From the NCBI GenBank assembly GCA_016866575.1, contig VGMA01000083.1, positions 1 to 7,095 on the forward strand: 7,095 nt of DNA, read 5' to 3'. A program made the position numbers and the translations under genes. The notes beneath the pieces were generated by a model, which saw nothing but the letters and a program-made list of their open reading frames with translations, was not told where the DNA came from and did not search any database. Positions 1 through 7,095 of the stretch are shown piece after piece. Position 1 is the stretch's first letter, and the number at the start of each line of letters is the position of its first letter. Source of the DNA: Chlamydiota bacterium (lineage in GTDB: Bacteria > Chlamydiota > Chlamydiia > Chlamydiales > VGMA01).

Positions 1-107
1 TTTATTTTTTCATCTCCATGAAAATGAGTGTTATAGAATAAAATCTGGTTTTTTATTACCTGGTTTTTAGCGGGTTAAAGCAGGGGCTAGTTAGAGTAAA
101 AAGTGGC

Positions 108-136
108 TTGTCTATAAGAACTTTCTTTGTTATCCT
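108..136 (+). promoter_or_regulatory. Candidate sigma-70-type promoter upstream of the PpiD-like gene
   Basis: A -35-like TTGTCT (108-113) and a -10-like TATCCT (131-136) are separated by 17 bases, each matching the consensus at 4 of 6 positions. This would start transcription near 143 and give a leader of about 30 bases before the ATG at 172. It is the best-spaced pair I found in the leader, and it is the only obvious place for a promoter of the whole gene cluster. AT-rich DNA produces such pairs by chance, so it remains a candidate. A second weaker -10-like TATATT lies at 147-152. Confidence 0.35.
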
Positions 137-156
137 CGAACCTATTTATATTAGAC

Positions 157-167
157 AAGGGAAAGGG
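157..167 (+). promoter_or_regulatory. Ribosome binding site that places the first gene's start at 172
   Basis: The purine run AAGGGAAAGGG at 157-167 contains two overlapping Shine-Dalgarno-like cores, AAGGGA (9 bases before the ATG at 172) and AAAGGG (4 bases before it). The reading frame is open further upstream to a TTG at 127, but that codon has no comparable purine run before it, and translating from it would put 15 extra residues before the membrane anchor. The ATG at 172 is therefore the preferred start. Confidence 0.8.
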
Positions 168-171
168 TTCG

Positions 172-2397
172 ATGCTCCAGCTTTTACGCAAATACCAAAA
201 AGCGATTTTCATCGTAGTGACTGTGACAGTAGTGTTGACGTTCTCATTTTTTGGAACTCAAGGCGCTGCTAATAGCGGTGTAACTGTAGAAAAAGATTAC
301 AAGATCGGAAAATCTGTTGATGGCAGCTTTATGTACCACAAAGAAATCCAAGATCTGAGCTTTTTTTTAAAGACAGATGCGCTTGATGCTCCTATTGTAG
401 AGGGAAGAGTTTATGTCAATTTGCTCAACGATGGTGTTTTGAAAAAAGATATTTTTGAAACGGGTATAGGGACAATGCTCCTTGAGCATTATTACCCACG
501 CTTTGAAAAAGAATTGAAAGAAAGAAGCCAAAGATTTGCAGCTTATCGTCCTTATGCCAACGGACAAAACCCTTACTTATCACTAGAGTCTCTTTGGAAG
601 CAATTTAAGCCAAGTCTTCTTGAAGACTATAAGAAATTCCAATCTTTACCGCTTGAAAAAGACGGCATGCTAAACAAGGAAAAAATCGATAGCCTTGTCT
701 CTTTATACATGGGGCAGTGTGCGTTTCCTCCGAGCAGTTCAAGACGTCTACTTTCTTATTTACAGCAGCAATATCGTCATATTGCAGCAATCGATCCTTA
801 TGTCCAAAGTGGCGATCTTGCTCTATTTTATGCAAAAACAGCTGAAGATTGGTTTGGCGGCGAATTCATTGATACATTAGCCCATTTTATCCATCATGCT
901 TCTGTTTATGCAAAAACGCAAGGCTACAAGGTCTCTAAAGAAGAAGCTAAAGCCTCTTTAATGAAAATTGCTCTAGAGAACTTCAAGATGATCAGTGGTG
1001 AAGAGGGGCTCAAGCAAGATGATTTTGTGAAATATTTTCAGCGTTCGCTGCAGATGCTCCAAATGGATGAAAAAAGTGCAGTTGCCGTTTGGCAAAAAGT
1101 TTTATTAGCAAGAAGGATGTTTAGCGATGTAGGGCATAATGTCTTTATCGATAAAACTCTTTACGAACAGTTCCATCAGTTTGCTAGTAGAAGTGTATAC
1201 CTCGATCTTTACTCCATGCAACCTTCTTTAGAGTTAAAGGGAGACGAAGATCTAGAAAAATTTGAGATCTATACAAAGTCTATCGCAAAAGGTAAAACAG
1301 ATCCGCTAGGTGTTCCGTCAGTTTTTGCAAGTGCTGAAGAGGTGATGAAAAAAGCTCCTGAGCTTGTGCAAAAACGATTTTTAGTTGAAGTAGCCGCTAT
1401 CAATAGAAGTGATGTGGAGAGTAAAATTTCTCTTCGCGAATTGATGAACTGGCAGTTAGAAGGTGAAAATTATGTTAAGCTTGAAAAAATTTTCACTAAG
1501 CTTTCAGGGGTAAAAGAGATTGAAGCTCGCTACGAAAAGATCGAATCTCTTGGCGCATCAGAAAGAAGTGAGTTAGATAGACACTCTTTAAGAATGATCG
1601 TAGAAGAGCGCTTTGATTTACTTCAAAAAGCGTTAGATGCAAAAAACAGACAAGTCAAAGAAATTGCTGTAAATCTCAAGGGGAGCTACAGCCCTTTAGA
1701 GGGAATCAAAGATAGTGCAAAATTATTGAAAAGACTTGAGTCCGATGAAGAAATAGATCTGTATTCTCAAGATTCAGAACATTTCTACAGCATCAAAGTT
1801 TTGGAAAAAAGTCCTTTAGAGGTGGTCACATTTGATGAAGCAAACAAAAGAAAATTGCTTGATGAAATGCTCAGCCAAGAAAGCGATTTTGCCCTCTCAT
1901 CAGAGATTGAGAATGTAAAAAAAGCGGTCGCACGTCTAGGGGTCTCCTTTACAGGTAAAAGTGATGATGAAGTTAAGAGTCTTTGCGCTAAATATCGATT
2001 CTATCACCATTTGATCAGTGAGCAGCACCGCCTTATGGAAGGGCAAGAGCTTGAAAGTCAAGTTCAAGTGGATGGTGAAGAAAAAGGGCTTTCAAAGAGA
2101 GCGCCTTTAAACAAACAATTTGTCCTTGAGCGAAGAAACGAAGAGTGTTTGCAAAAACAAAAGAGCTCGTTGATTGGTCATGAAGTATTCGACATGCAAG
2201 AGGGTGAATGGTCAAATATTGTTTTAAGAGAATATGCCAACCCATTTTTCTTTCAGGTGCGAGAAAAAATTGTCGATGAAAACGCAATGCAAAAAAACAT
2301 GGTGCAAGGTCAAGAGATCTTGGCGAATGAAGCAAAGCGCTGTTTAATGGCAAAACTGCTAGTAAGCATTGATTCTTTAGAAAGTGTAGAATCATGA
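172..2397 (+). CDS. Membrane-anchored SurA/PpiD-like periplasmic folding factor, parvulin domain not recognisable
   Basis: The protein has 741 residues from the ATG at 172. A short basic N-terminus (LLRKYQK) is followed by one hydrophobic segment at about residues 11-28 ending in TFSFFGT; this resembles the anchor of PpiD and SurA_N_3-type proteins, with the bulk of the protein in the periplasm. The rest is mostly charged, helix-rich sequence. Around residues 230-345 the pattern resembles a SurA N-terminal chaperone domain: a helix, then GYKVSKEEAKASL (251-263), and later VWQKVLLARRMF (306-317) before a Y-x-x-F segment. PpiD has a parvulin prolyl isomerase domain after such a region; here I find no full parvulin signature. 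Two short stretches do look like its edge strands: FYSIKVLEKSP (538-548) and EVFDMQEGEWS...FFFQVREK (671-699), the latter like the parvulin ending 'A-F-x-x-x-x-G-E-x-S'. The expected role is to help newly exported proteins fold; catalytic activity is doubtful. Its stop overlaps the next start by 4 bases. The family call is from pattern recognition only; a lineage-specific envelope protein is the main alternative. Confidence 0.7.
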   Translation: MLQLLRKYQKAIFIVVTVTVVLTFSFFGTQGAANSGVTVEKDYKIGKSVDGSFMYHKEIQDLSFFLKTDALDAPIVEGRVYVNLLNDGVLKKDIFETGIGTMLLEHYYPRFEKELKERSQRFAAYRPYANGQNPYLSLESLWKQFKPSLLEDYKKFQSLPLEKDGMLNKEKIDSLVSLYMGQCAFPPSSSRRLLSYLQQQYRHIAAIDPYVQSGDLALFYAKTAEDWFGGEFIDTLAHFIHHASVYAKTQGYKVSKEEAKASLMKIALENFKMISGEEGLKQDDFVKYFQRSLQMLQMDEKSAVAVWQKVLLARRMFSDVGHNVFIDKTLYEQFHQFASRSVYLDLYSMQPSLELKGDEDLEKFEIYTKSIAKGKTDPLGVPSVFASAEEVMKKAPELVQKRFLVEVAAINRSDVESKISLRELMNWQLEGENYVKLEKIFTKLSGVKEIEARYEKIESLGASERSELDRHSLRMIVEERFDLLQKALDAKNRQVKEIAVNLKGSYSPLEGIKDSAKLLKRLESDEEIDLYSQDSEHFYSIKVLEKSPLEVVTFDEANKRKLLDEMLSQESDFALSSEIENVKKAVARLGVSFTGKSDDEVKSLCAKYRFYHHLISEQHRLMEGQELESQVQVDGEEKGLSKRAPLNKQFVLERRNEECLQKQKSSLIGHEVFDMQEGEWSNIVLREYANPFFFQVREKIVDENAMQKNMVQGQEILANEAKRCLMAKLLVSIDSLESVES

Positions 2398-3005
2398 CAT
2401 TGAAAGATTTGCCGCCGTTTTTTCCTGCTGATTTTTTTGAGATGGAAATCCCGGTAAAAAGGCAAAAAAAATTGACAGAGCTTCCTGATTTTTCCTTGCT
2501 GCTTGCTGAAATAGCATTTGCAAGCTGCAAAGTGGGGATCCATGAGGGGGCTTTGAAAGTGAGTTTTGATGTCCGTTATCCTGCTATCGAGAGCTTTTAT
2601 CCTTCTTTTAATAAAGGTGATGCGATAGAGCTTATGATCGATACCAGAAACATAAAGAACTGCTCGGTGATGCACAAATATGGGCATCACTTTGTTTTTT
2701 TGCCTAAAGAAGTTGAAGGAGAAAGGGTCCATGAGATCACAAAATTCCATGGAGATGATAAGCGTCCTTACGTGGAAATAAGCAGCATTGATGTTGACCT
2801 TGCTTTATCTTCTAAAAGTTACAAGATGGATATCACTTTCAGGGAGGGATCTTTATTTGGATTTGATCCTCTTGAGTGCCAAAAAATTGGGTTTTCTTAT
2901 AAAATCCACAAGATGGGGGGTGCATGTATGCACTTCAATGTCTCATCAAAATATTGGAAAATTGAAAAATCGCCCTCGCTATGGGCTACATTGAGGTTTG
3001 AGTAA
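2394..3005 (+). CDS. Conserved protein with CBM9/DOMON-like beta-sandwich features, function unknown
   Basis: This 203-residue protein has no signal peptide and no membrane segment, so it is probably cytoplasmic. Its centre and C-terminus resemble carbohydrate-binding module family 9 (CBM9)-like sandwiches: GDAIELMIDTR at residues 75-85 matches the typical 'G-D-x-x-E-L-x-x-D-x-R' strand, followed by a His-rich segment with FVFLP (100-104), then SYKMDITF (142-149), a KIGFSYKIHK strand (164-173) and the ending PSLWATLRF (194-202). CBM9 domains bind sugar ends in secreted enzymes, but stand-alone relatives of unknown role exist, so sugar binding here is only a possibility. The ATG at 2394 overlaps the previous stop (ATGA), and no strong ribosome binding site precedes it, which suggests it is translated by ribosomes finishing the upstream gene. 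The stop TAA shares a base with the gcvH start. I do not recognise a named gene; coexpression with a periplasmic folding factor and GcvH does not settle the role. Confidence 0.7.
   Translation: MTLKDLPPFFPADFFEMEIPVKRQKKLTELPDFSLLLAEIAFASCKVGIHEGALKVSFDVRYPAIESFYPSFNKGDAIELMIDTRNIKNCSVMHKYGHHFVFLPKEVEGERVHEITKFHGDDKRPYVEISSIDVDLALSSKSYKMDITFREGSLFGFDPLECQKIGFSYKIHKMGGACMHFNVSSKYWKIEKSPSLWATLRFE
2993..2996 (+). promoter_or_regulatory. Ribosome binding site of gcvH within the end of the upstream gene
   Basis: GAGG lies 8 bases before the gcvH ATG at 3005, inside the last codons of the upstream gene. Together with the TAATG junction this indicates both coupled and independent initiation of gcvH. 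Confidence 0.65.
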
Positions 3006-3379
3006 TGTTATACACAAAAGAACACGACTGGATTTTGCTTCACCAAGATGACAGCAGCTTAGCAAAAGTTGGCATATCCCATTTTGCACAAAAAGAGATT
3101 GGCGAAATAGTTTTTATCGATCTGCCCAAGGTAGGGCAGATTTTGCAAAAAGGGGAAGTGGCTGTAGTGCTTGAATCTACTAAAGCAGCTATTGATATCT
3201 ATGCAGTAGCAAGTGGAGAAGTTCTACAAGTAAATGAAGCTTTGATCAAAAACCCTTCGTTAATAAATCACTCAGCCGAAGAAGAGGGGTGGCTTTATTT
3301 TATCAGGTTTCATACAATTCTTCTTCCTCCTGATCGATTTGGGCTTTTGCGAAAAGAAGCATACCGCGTTATTTCTTGA
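3005..3379 (+). CDS. gcvH: Glycine cleavage system H protein (lipoyl carrier)
   Basis: GcvH is a small cytoplasmic protein that carries the aminomethyl group on a lipoyl arm between the P, T and L proteins of glycine cleavage; in several bacteria it also serves as a lipoylation hub for 2-oxoacid dehydrogenases. The 124-residue length is close to the usual 125-130. Family hallmarks in order: YTKEHDWI (3-10), VGISHFAQKEIGEIVFIDLP (22-41), a glycine at 44, and ESTKAAIDIYA (57-67), in which K60 (codon 3182-3184) is the lipoylated lysine, followed by SGEVLQVNEAL and NPSLIN, and then EGWLYFI. The C-terminal helix region (LLRKEAYRVIS) is present but differs from the common acidic version. Chlamydiae commonly keep gcvH without the rest of glycine cleavage, and no gcvP, gcvT or lipoate ligase gene is in this window, so a lipoyl relay role is plausible but inferred. 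The start overlaps the upstream stop by one base. Identity is firm; the physiological role is not. Confidence 0.95.
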   Translation: MLYTKEHDWILLHQDDSSLAKVGISHFAQKEIGEIVFIDLPKVGQILQKGEVAVVLESTKAAIDIYAVASGEVLQVNEALIKNPSLINHSAEEEGWLYFIRFHTILLPPDRFGLLRKEAYRVIS

Positions 3380-3433
3380 TTTAGCGCAAAAAATGCACCT
3401 CAAAAACTCCTTGAGATCGTATAGTGGAATTTA

Positions 3434-3438
3434 GAGGG
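3434..3438 (+). promoter_or_regulatory. Ribosome binding site of the AsmA/TamB-like gene
   Basis: GAGGG at 3434-3438 is spaced 4-5 bases from the ATG at 3443. A GTG directly before the ATG, in the same frame, is too close to this site, and an in-frame TAG at 3422-3424 rules out any longer start. Confidence 0.6.
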
Positions 3439-3442
3439 TGTG

Positions 3443-6400
3443 ATGCAGCGAAACGAGAAAAAGAAGTGGTGGTTAGCTATAGCGCTAGTAATAGCGATTT
3501 TTTCGTTTGGGTTTCGTCATGAAATTTTCCGTTACTCTGCTGAAAGTTACCTAGGAGTGATTTTCCCGACAAAAGGGGGATGGTCATTTTCTTACGACCA
3601 AATCGGATGGCGAGATCAAAAACTTACATTTTACGGAATTTCCTTAGAAACGAAAGTAGGATCTTGTGAAATACAAATCCCAAGAGTCGATATATCAATT
3701 AGAAATTCCTCTGTCAAAATGCTCGTTTCTGAGCCTTTGATCCTTCTTGATCAAAATAAAGGCAAAGAGTCATTTTCACTTTTATCTTTAGTAGAAGATT
3801 TCCTCTACAAGTGGAAAGTAGATATCAACAAAGGAAGCGGCATTTTCATCAATGAGAAAAATGAAAAAATAGAGGCCTATTTTTCATGGTTTAGCTCTCA
3901 AAAAAATGCAAGCCTCGGAAAGCTGGTAGTCTCTTCTTCTTCTGATGAAATGGATTATAGCGATTTGGCTTTAGAGTTTTACACATATCCTCATGAAAAA
4001 GTGATGGACATGTGTTTTGTGGAAGCAGATCTAAGCTGGCTAAACCTTCTAGCAAAGTATTTTGGCGATTTGCCTTCGTTTCTGCCTGAGCCTAAAAAAG
4101 GGCAAATAGATGGGCGAAGCCTTGTCGGGTTTTATGACAACCAGGTGATTAGCCAAATTGATGCAGCTCTTGTAGTCCACGATGTCTTGGCATTCAATCA
4201 AGATAAGCATATTGAAACTTCGATGAAAGATTTGCAAATTGAGATCAATTATCCCAAAGGCAAACAGACAGAAGAGTTGAAAAAACGATTTTCTATCAGA
4301 AATTGTGAAATCCGATCCTATATCCACAGCGGTTTTGTCCATTATAAAGATCCAGAAGAAGAAAATGAGTATGCCATCTGCGATCTTTGCGGTCCTATCA
4401 ATTTCAGCTTATTGAAAGATTCAGAGATTGATCTGCAAGGATATTTAGACCAAAAAGGGATTTTTTCGCCCATCGTTTTAAGAGGCTTTCCTAATATACT
4501 TAACCCTAATACTTTAGATCTAGATTTAAAACTTTTTCTGGATGAAAAGCAGGAAAACATCACAAAACTGAGTGTTGGTGTTACGGCTTCTGAGGATCGC
4601 GCATATGGAATAAAGGTAGCGATAGAAGATCTTTCAAAAGAACAAATAGGTGTCATTCAGCACGTAGTCGGTTTAGGATTCAATCCTATCAATGATTTTC
4701 ATATCCGTGAAGGTACAATCAGTGTAGAGGTTGGCGCTTTTATTGAAAAAGGTGAGCTTTGTCATCTTTTTATTGAAAAACTAGAAGCTCAAGATTTGCA
4801 AATTTATTGGAAATCGCTCGATGTGCTCACTTTTTTTCAAAAATGTGATCTGAAAGCAGACTTTGATATGCGCCAAAAAGATCCTTTTAGCTCGCCTGAT
4901 ATGAATATCAATATCCATAAAGCTGATGTGGCTTTAGCAAGAAGGGGCAAAAGCTCGTTAAATGTAAGAGATATTGATCTAGATGTGAGTGTGCAAAAAG
5001 GAAAATTTCTTCCTTCGACATTGACAGCAGATGTTTTAGGGGCCTGGACAGAAATTGTTGTAAAAGGCCCTTTTCAAGAAGCAGATATTGCTATTAGTTC
5101 ACATATGAAAGCAGACTGGATAGCATCTTTGATTTCTGGCCATCCTGTCTTTAGCCTTGTAGAAGATGTGGTAACAAGCGTTGAGCTCAAAAGAGAAGAG
5201 GGTTTTTGGGCTGTTCTTGGGCATACTCTTTTACGCGATCATGAAAATTTAGATGAACAAATCAGCTTCGGATGCGCTCTACAAGATGGTATTTTCGATA
5301 CCAAAGGAAAAAGCTGGCTTACTATTTACCAAAATAGTGTTTTAGATGGCTGGCTTAGCGCAAAACATCTATCTCAAGACACTATGAATTTCTTTTTAAA
5401 CTGTTTTTCCTTAGGAGCGAAGATCACAGGGGATATTGCTTTTGAAGCAGAGTTTAATAAAGAAGCGCTCTATGTCAAAATAGATCCAGACAATTTACGA
5501 TTCAGCGCTCCCAAATTGGATCTATTTTTAGAAAAAGAAGCAGAGCTTTTTTACGATTTTAGTGATCTAGAGCTTAGAGGTATTGTCCCTATTGAAAGAT
5601 CGCGATTAGAAATTGCTCTTTATGATCTTAAACTTCAAGAGATCTCAGCCGATGTCCACTTTCAAGGAAAAATGCTCGATTTTCAACACCTATCGATTGA
5701 AAGTGAAGGTGTTCAGCTTTTAGGTCAGGCTAGGGCGGTTTTTGATCCAGAAGGTCTAGAAAGTCTTTTGATTCAAGCAGAACATATTGAATCTACGAGC
5801 TTACAGCTACAAAAGCTCATGGCCCATTTTGGTGAAGATTGGCAATTTCCTTTTGATGGGAGAATCGAGTCTATGCCGCGCAAAGTGGTTTTCTCTTGTA
5901 GAAAAGAGGATGAAAAGTGGTTTTTTGATTGGGATGTGGCTTGCCGATTGTCACATGCAACACTTTTTTTGCATAATGACCTTCGCCTTGAGGATTTTGG
6001 ATTTGAATTTAGCTACAACAGCCAAGATCAAGCTATCCAATTTTTTGATATTACCGGCCGTTTTGATGACCTCTACCAGCTTTATGGCAAAGAGCTTTTT
6101 ATAAACTCGCATCAAATGTTTTGTGATCTAAGGCTTCAAAGCGAGATGATGGATATCATCCGTCTAAAAGCAGACGGCCGCTTTGATCAAGAATGGAATA
6201 TTGTTGTTGATGAAGAAAAAAGCCATTTTCTCAATGAACCCATCAAAAACGGTAAATGCACTTTAACAAACGACTTAAAAATCTCTTCTTTGCAGTTTTC
6301 ATTAGATTTACTCATGCAAGAAGTAGGTTTTAAACTTGGCAGCTTGAGTAAAACCCTGCAAGATAAAAGCGCTCTTTTAGAGGGCAGAGTCAGATTAAAC

Positions 6401-7095
6401 TTTTTACAAACGCAAAATGATCTAGATATCCAGCTGATTGGTAAAGATATCCAAATCGGTAAATATCCTTTTAAGGAGTCTTTTCTCCATGTCAAAAAAG
6501 AGGGAAATGTTTTCAAAGTTGACCGTGCAGCTTTTGATGATCTGGTGATTTTGTTTGATGCTACTAAAGGATCTGAGAGCTTTAGTATTGCTGATCTAAA
6601 AGTTTACTATCCTGGATTAGAGCTTTTTGTTGAAAAAGGGGAGTTTTTCCCATCTTTGGAAAAGCTGCACCTCCCGATTTCTAAAATGCAGATCGATGTA
6701 GAAAAATTTAGCACGATGAAAGGGATCTTTGATGTTCAAGGAGAGATCGAATACAAAGATTTTCATCTTTCAGGCCTAGTAGAGGTCAACAGCGAAAATA
6801 TTTTGAAAACGATTGACCCGATGCTTTTTTCTTACAATATAGATCAAGGTTTACTCATAGAAAAAGGTTCGGTTTGCTGCCTAAATAGAGATGACTGTTT
6901 TGTAAGGCTGCAAAATGCAAAAATCCTAGATAAAGAACATTTCGATATAGAGCTTTTAGAGATTAGAGCGCTAAACGAAACCCTACAAGCCTATCTTCCT
7001 GAATGGATTTCTTCACGCTTCCCTTTTTCTTGGAAAGGGTACATGGAGAGTTATGTTAGTATTCATGTCGATGGAGCAAATTTTACAGTCAGTGG
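3443..7095 (+). CDS. Giant AsmA/TamB/YdbH-like envelope protein, incomplete at the window end
   Basis: One uninterrupted frame runs from the ATG at 3443 off the end of the window: 1,217 complete codons, with the C-terminus missing. The N-terminus is MQRNEKKKWW followed by one hydrophobic helix at about residues 9-24, giving an inner-membrane anchor with the rest in the periplasm. Right after it comes the usual opening of AsmA-like proteins, a helix and then short beta strands (GWSFSYDQIGWRDQKLTF, 46-63, then GISLETK and IQIPRVDISI). The remainder is a long series of alternating hydrophobic/polar strands with recurring phrases of the type 'x-L-x-I-x-S-x-x-V-x-L-x-G' and no catalytic motif, as in TamB, YhdP and YdbH. 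Those proteins form a greasy beta-groove and carry phospholipids between the inner and outer membranes. By analogy this one would bridge the chlamydial periplasm; this is inference from architecture. The missing end should hold the DUF3971/AsmA-2 or TamB-type C-terminal domain that would settle the subfamily. A gap of 63 bases without a convincing terminator separates it from gcvH, so it is likely in the same transcript. I give no gene symbol because the subfamily is not resolvable here. Confidence 0.75.
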   Translation, partial: MQRNEKKKWWLAIALVIAIFSFGFRHEIFRYSAESYLGVIFPTKGGWSFSYDQIGWRDQKLTFYGISLETKVGSCEIQIPRVDISIRNSSVKMLVSEPLILLDQNKGKESFSLLSLVEDFLYKWKVDINKGSGIFINEKNEKIEAYFSWFSSQKNASLGKLVVSSSSDEMDYSDLALEFYTYPHEKVMDMCFVEADLSWLNLLAKYFGDLPSFLPEPKKGQIDGRSLVGFYDNQVISQIDAALVVHDVLAFNQDKHIETSMKDLQIEINYPKGKQTEELKKRFSIRNCEIRSYIHSGFVHYKDPEEENEYAICDLCGPINFSLLKDSEIDLQGYLDQKGIFSPIVLRGFPNILNPNTLDLDLKLFLDEKQENITKLSVGVTASEDRAYGIKVAIEDLSKEQIGVIQHVVGLGFNPINDFHIREGTISVEVGAFIEKGELCHLFIEKLEAQDLQIYWKSLDVLTFFQKCDLKADFDMRQKDPFSSPDMNINIHKADVALARRGKSSLNVRDIDLDVSVQKGKFLPSTLTADVLGAWTEIVVKGPFQEADIAISSHMKADWIASLISGHPVFSLVEDVVTSVELKREEGFWAVLGHTLLRDHENLDEQISFGCALQDGIFDTKGKSWLTIYQNSVLDGWLSAKHLSQDTMNFFLNCFSLGAKITGDIAFEAEFNKEALYVKIDPDNLRFSAPKLDLFLEKEAELFYDFSDLELRGIVPIERSRLEIALYDLKLQEISADVHFQGKMLDFQHLSIESEGVQLLGQARAVFDPEGLESLLIQAEHIESTSLQLQKLMAHFGEDWQFPFDGRIESMPRKVVFSCRKEDEKWFFDWDVACRLSHATLFLHNDLRLEDFGFEFSYNSQDQAIQFFDITGRFDDLYQLYGKELFINSHQMFCDLRLQSEMMDIIRLKADGRFDQEWNIVVDEEKSHFLNEPIKNGKCTLTNDLKISSLQFSLDLLMQEVGFKLGSLSKTLQDKSALLEGRVRLNFLQTQNDLDIQLIGKDIQIGKYPFKESFLHVKKEGNVFKVDRAAFDDLVILFDATKGSESFSIADLKVYYPGLELFVEKGEFFPSLEKLHLPISKMQIDVEKFSTMKGIFDVQGEIEYKDFHLSGLVEVNSENILKTIDPMLFSYNIDQGLLIEKGSVCCLNRDDCFVRLQNAKILDKEHFDIELLEIRALNETLQAYLPEWISSRFPFSWKGYMESYVSIHVDGANFTVS

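Noticed and set aside
2..70. Open frame of 22 codons ending in TAG at 68-70, possibly the tail of an upstream gene
   Set aside because: It is too short and its composition uninformative; an open frame of this length is expected by chance in AT-rich DNA.
127..171. N-terminal extension of the first gene to a TTG at 127 (15 extra residues)
   Set aside because: There is a strong purine ribosome site just before the ATG at 172, and starting there gives the short basic stretch plus membrane anchor expected of the family.
2033..2750. Long minus-strand frames opposite the first two genes
   Set aside because: They lie entirely opposite genes with clear protein-family features and show no recognisable motif; they are antisense shadows.
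3399..3415. Hairpin CTCAA/TTGAG in the gap after gcvH, as a terminator
   Set aside because: The stem is only 5 base pairs and there is no T-run after it, so an intrinsic terminator is not supported.
3397..3425. TATAGT (3420-3425) as the -10 of a separate promoter for the AsmA-like gene
   Set aside because: The -35 position at the right distance (about 3397-3402, ACCTCA) does not resemble consensus, so there is no convincing pair.
4049..6516. Several 97-109-codon frames on both strands within the AsmA-like gene
   Set aside because: The plus-strand frame through this region is open for 1,217 codons with consistent beta-rich composition; the others are out-of-frame or antisense chance frames.

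Overview
The window is AT-rich and carries four tightly packed genes, all on the plus strand. The protein sequences fit a chlamydial bacterium, more likely an environmental or amoeba-associated Chlamydiota lineage than Chlamydia itself. This rests on family resemblance, codon/base composition and a gcvH next to uncharacterised envelope-type genes; no 16S or other marker is present, so the assignment is an inference (about 0.65).

Layout: 1-171 is a leader with a plausible sigma-70-type promoter and a good ribosome binding site. 172-2397 encodes a 741-residue protein with an N-terminal membrane anchor and a SurA/PpiD-like helical chaperone architecture, but no recognisable complete parvulin active domain. 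2394-3005 encodes a 203-residue soluble protein resembling a CBM9/DOMON-like beta-sandwich. 3005-3379 encodes GcvH, the lipoyl carrier protein of the glycine cleavage system, with an intact lipoylation lysine. 3443-7095 (continuing beyond the window) encodes a very large protein with one N-terminal membrane helix followed by more than 1,190 residues of beta-rich, repetitive sequence of the AsmA/TamB/YdbH type.

The first three genes overlap by 4 bases and 1 base (ATGA and TAATG junctions), so they are almost certainly co-transcribed and translationally coupled. The fourth follows after 63 bases without a convincing terminator and probably belongs to the same transcript. The two outer genes point to envelope work: one looks like an inner-membrane-anchored periplasmic folding factor, the other like a bridge-type lipid transport protein spanning the periplasm. 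The beta-sandwich protein has no signal peptide, and GcvH is cytoplasmic, so the two middle genes act in the cytoplasm unless exported in another way. No glycine cleavage P, T or L genes are in view. No mobile elements, CRISPR arrays, tRNA or rRNA genes were seen.
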